DNA from: Stentor roeselii
Taxonomy: Eukaryota > Ciliophora > Heterotrichea > Heterotrichida > Stentoridae
DNA: 61,349 nucleotides
Assembly (NCBI GenBank): GCA_006503475.1
Contig: RSEH01000275.1
Coordinates: forward strand, 1 to 61,349
Direction: 5' to 3'
A program made the translations under genes and the position numbers. Under the pieces are notes generated by a model that saw nothing but the letters and a program-made list of their open reading frames with translations, ran no database searches and had not been told where the DNA came from. Position 1 is the first letter of the stretch; the number at the start of each line of letters is the position of its first letter. Shown here piece after piece: positions 60,745-61,349 of the stretch.

Positions 60745-61191
60745 TTAATCCTTAACTGAAAGAATTTTCCTCAAAAACTCTCTATCAGTATCAGGAATAT
60801 AATCAATAATCGACTCATCAAAAGAATTTTTCCCTCGAGTCTTAGCTCCAGCTTTCAAAAGTATCCTAACACAATCTCTGGAATCTTTTTGAACAGCAAG
60901 CATCAAAGGTGTGATCTTAAAAGGATCTCTTGCATTAACATTCGCTCCAGAACTGACAAGCAAGTTCAAACAATCGACACTTCCGTGCTCGGCAGCTAAA
61001 TGCAAAGGTGTCCTGTTTTTGAAACTTTTCATCGGAAGGTTGATTAAAAAACCGCACTCAATGAATGGCTTGAGTGATTTGTAGTCGTCTTTGATCAGAG
61101 CAGCGTAAACTTCGAATTGATGTTCAAAGGTATATTGCATAAAAGTGATTTTTTCTAGTTTAGGCTCTGGTTGTGAATAACAGCAACCCAT
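60745..61191 (-). CDS. Acylated ankyrin-repeat protein (MGCCYSQ)
   Basis: 148 residues. MGCCYSQPEPK is a strong predicted N-myristoylation site with two Cys for palmitoylation. Residues 40-125 form about three ankyrin repeats (NRTPLHLAAEHGSVDCLNLL, KITPLMLAVQKDSRDCVRIL). A membrane-tethered protein-binding adaptor is the likely role. The ankyrin fold is shared with the neighbouring kinase, but the two look only distantly related. The start is followed upstream by 158 bp to the window edge. Confidence 0.85.
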   Translation of the reverse strand: MGCCYSQPEPKLEKITFMQYTFEHQFEVYAALIKDDYKSLKPFIECGFLINLPMKSFKNRTPLHLAAEHGSVDCLNLLVSSGANVNARDPFKITPLMLAVQKDSRDCVRILLKAGAKTRGKNSFDESIIDYIPDTDREFLRKILSVKD

Positions 61192-61349
61192 TAATGATTG
61201 ATTATTGAATTGTTGATAGGATTAGAATGTTAGAAGACTTTTAGATTTTTTTATATGAAATAAGATCTGTTAAAGATGAAAAGTTTCAGAATAAAACGGA
61301 CTATTTGGGGATAGTTGATTTGATAAAAAGATTTAAACAGTAGTTTCTA

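Noticed and set aside
1-61349. Ciliate code with reassigned stop codons
   Set aside because: Frames of real genes end cleanly at TAA or TAG just before tight neighbours. The stops inside genes fall in 15-nt introns or in decayed genes, and Gln is written CAA/CAG.

Overview
The window looks like macronuclear DNA from a heterotrich ciliate close to Stentor. Intergenic DNA is very AT-rich and genes are tightly packed. All three standard stops appear to be used as stops. Four gene models need removal of a 15-nt GTA...AG intron, and all four introns carry an A at position 10. The combination of standard code and 15-nt introns is, as I recall, described for Stentor. There are about 34 protein-coding genes, one tRNA-Met(CAT) and several decayed genes.

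Layout: 1-1.5 kb, decayed WD40 gene. 3.5-5.2 kb, protein of five ubiquitin-like domains with a one-base frame break. 6.2-8.1 kb, B-box-like/coiled-coil protein with a damaged 3' end. 8.8-13.2 kb, three tandem catalytically dead USP53/54-like proteins. 13.8-16.5 kb, RAD54B-type SNF2 ATPase. 16.5-19.8 kb, long coiled-coil protein. 21 kb, unknown protein. 23.7-24.4 kb, SF-assemblin. 24.4-36 kb, small acylated protein plus five tandem RING paralogues separated by only 5-13 bp except where one opposite-strand gene intervenes. 36.2-40 kb, unknown protein, multi-zinc RING protein, acylated EF-hand-like protein, unknown protein. 42.8 kb, copine. 46.1 kb, second acylated EF-hand protein. 48.4-50.4 kb, TTC7-like TPR protein followed by a CIBAR/FAM92-like BAR protein. 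50.7-53.2 kb, TWD40-2/TTRAY-like WD40 coat protein. 53.3 kb, tRNA. 53.5-60.4 kb, small unknown protein, calpain-like protein with Cys-to-Thr at the active site, acidic unknown protein, ankyrin-AGC kinase. 60.7 kb, acylated ankyrin protein.

Themes: about ten genes belong to ubiquitin-related families (Ubl array, three dead USPs, five D8-RING paralogues, one multi-zinc RING). Another set is membrane or cortex related: TTC7, BAR, TSET-like WD40, copine, calpain, SF-assemblin and four MGC-starting proteins. The most unusual structural signals are the near-zero spacing of same-strand genes, TATAA motifs abutting start codons, and near-perfect ~20-bp hairpins inside coding sequence. No mobile element, CRISPR array or viral gene was seen. 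All family calls are by eye from remembered family features; no search was run.
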